Assembly (NCBI GenBank): GCA_035633255.1
Contig: DASQFD010000069.1
Location: 1 to 5,722, forward strand
DNA length: 5,722 bases
Reading direction: 5' to 3'
Source: DASQFD01 sp035633255
GTDB taxonomy: Bacteria > Actinomycetota > Actinomycetes > Actinomycetales > Dermatophilaceae
A model generated the notes under the pieces. That model saw only the letters and a list, made by a program, of their open reading frames with translations, was not told where the DNA came from and made no database searches. Of this stretch, positions 5,230 through 5,722 are shown one piece after another; position 1 is the first letter of the stretch; each line of letters begins with the position of its first letter. The translations under genes and the position numbers were made by a program.

Positions 5230-5722
5230 AGCCGGTGGGCAGCGCGAGGGCGAGCGGCTCGGCGCCCGGCAGGGCCAGCAGGGCGCGGGCGGGGAGCAGC
5301 AGCTTGCTGCGACGCAGCCCGCTGCCCACCACCACGTCGCCGGCCGCCAGCACGGCCGCGTCGACCAGCACCGGCCAGCCGTCGGGCAGCCCGACCGGCG
5401 TGATGCCGCCGAACTCCATCCCGGTCAGGCGCACCGCCTCCTCCTGCGCGGCGAACGAGATCCTGCGCACCCCGAGGTGCCGGCGGACCACGCCGTTGAC
5501 GTCGGCGCGGTGGGTGGCCAGCACCATGACGGCGGCGAAGGTCGTCGTGCCGCCGCGCCGGCCGGCGACGACGACACAGTCGGCGCTGGCGCCGGGGGAG
5601 ACGTCGTATGCCGTGCAGAACGCCGCCGTGTCCGCGTGCGCCGGGTCGATGGGCGCCACCTCGGCGGCGGGCACCGCCGCCACGGCGGCCGCGACCGGTG
5701 CGGCGAGCAGGTCCGGGTGCGA
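5228..5722 (-). CDS. YbaK/EbsC family aminoacyl-tRNA deacylase (5' end outside window)
   Basis: 164 residues are visible, with stop TCA-complement at 5230-5228. A GTG at 5683 is open to the right edge in the same frame. The residues before it (SHPDLLAAPVAAAV) look like family sequence, so the true start is beyond the window. The family hydrolyses mischarged tRNAs such as Cys-tRNA(Pro) in trans and is related to the editing domain of prolyl-tRNA synthetase. Supporting motifs are DVNGVVRRHLG, TGMEFGGITPVGLP (GGITP at about 5410-5396) and VVVGSGLRRSKL (SGLRRSK at about 5323-5303), corresponding to the GGISP and SGGKRG segments of E. coli YbaK. The important lysine of YbaK (Lys46, in YKTLL) aligns with an aspartate encoded at 5581-5579 (SADCVVV). 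This is the pattern I recall for the actinobacterial subgroup, so activity and substrate are uncertain. The gene converges on the SIS gene and has no obvious functional link to manB. Confidence 0.9.
   Translation of the reverse strand, partial: SHPDLLAAPVAAAVAAVPAAEVAPIDPAHADTAAFCTAYDVSPGASADCVVVAGRRGGTTTFAAVMVLATHRADVNGVVRRHLGVRRISFAAQEEAVRLTGMEFGGITPVGLPDGWPVLVDAAVLAAGDVVVGSGLRRSKLLLPARALLALPGAEPLALALPTG
5606..5612 (+). repeat. GTATGCC motif, site 4
   Basis: It lies in the minus-strand YbaK-type gene, where the coding strand reads GGCATAC across Thr-Ala-Tyr and uses GCA-TAC, the same solution as site 2. Confidence 0.5.

Noticed and set aside
5681..5683. GTG at 5683 as the start of the YbaK-type gene
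   Set aside because: The in-frame residues before it (SHPDLLAAPVAAAV) look like the family's N-terminal region, so the real start is outside the window.

Overview
The window is extremely GC-rich and shows the codon bias and GTG start codons of a high-GC actinobacterium. Gene order and protein style fit Micrococcales, probably near Intrasporangiaceae or Ornithinimicrobiaceae; the family-level placement is a guess from memory. No mobile element, CRISPR array, rRNA or tRNA is visible, and no gap between genes exceeds about 110 bp.

Layout. Bases 2-1246 (+) hold the C-terminal part of a DUF5719-type secreted or envelope protein whose start lies upstream. It converges with a minus-strand gene (1311-1721) for a 'metallopeptidase family' protein that lacks the HExxH zinc-protease motif. 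A 76-bp divergent promoter region (1722-1797) separates this from a plus-strand cluster: a DUF3499 protein with a Cys/His cluster (1798-2253), phosphomannomutase/phosphoglucomutase ManB (2280-3719), a Trm112-like zinc ribbon of 62 residues (3716-3904, ATGA overlap with manB) and a SIS-domain protein of the bacterial phosphoglucose/phosphomannose isomerase type (3913-5118). A GC-rich gap with hairpins and 14-bp iterated repeats (5119-5227) separates it from a convergent, partial YbaK/EbsC-type aminoacyl-tRNA deacylase gene (5228-5722, -).

How the genes may work together. ManB interconverts mannose-6-phosphate and mannose-1-phosphate (and often the glucose equivalents), feeding GDP-mannose and other sugar nucleotides for envelope glycans. 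The same neighbourhood is known from Mycobacterium tuberculosis (Rv3259, Rv3258c, manB Rv3257c, Rv3256c, manA Rv3255c, recalled, not searched). The flanking genes are conserved but poorly understood. Two look like pseudoenzymes by motif inspection: the metallopeptidase without HExxH and the SIS protein without the Glu, His and Lys expected of PGI/PMI. Two others carry probable zinc sites (DUF3499, Trm112). A regulatory or scaffolding role around ManB is an inference.

Regulation. Three genes (metallopeptidase, DUF3499, manB) have a TANNNT -10-like hexamer 6-8 bp before a GTG codon, the geometry of leaderless transcripts. A GCGTGCCG direct repeat, one helical turn apart, sits at the -35 position of both divergent promoters. 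Every ATA or TAT trinucleotide I could find in the window lies inside one 7-mer, GTATGCC or its complement, which may be a genome-wide DNA motif. I see no clear new multi-gene defence or mobile system; this is a conserved housekeeping locus with several oddities.
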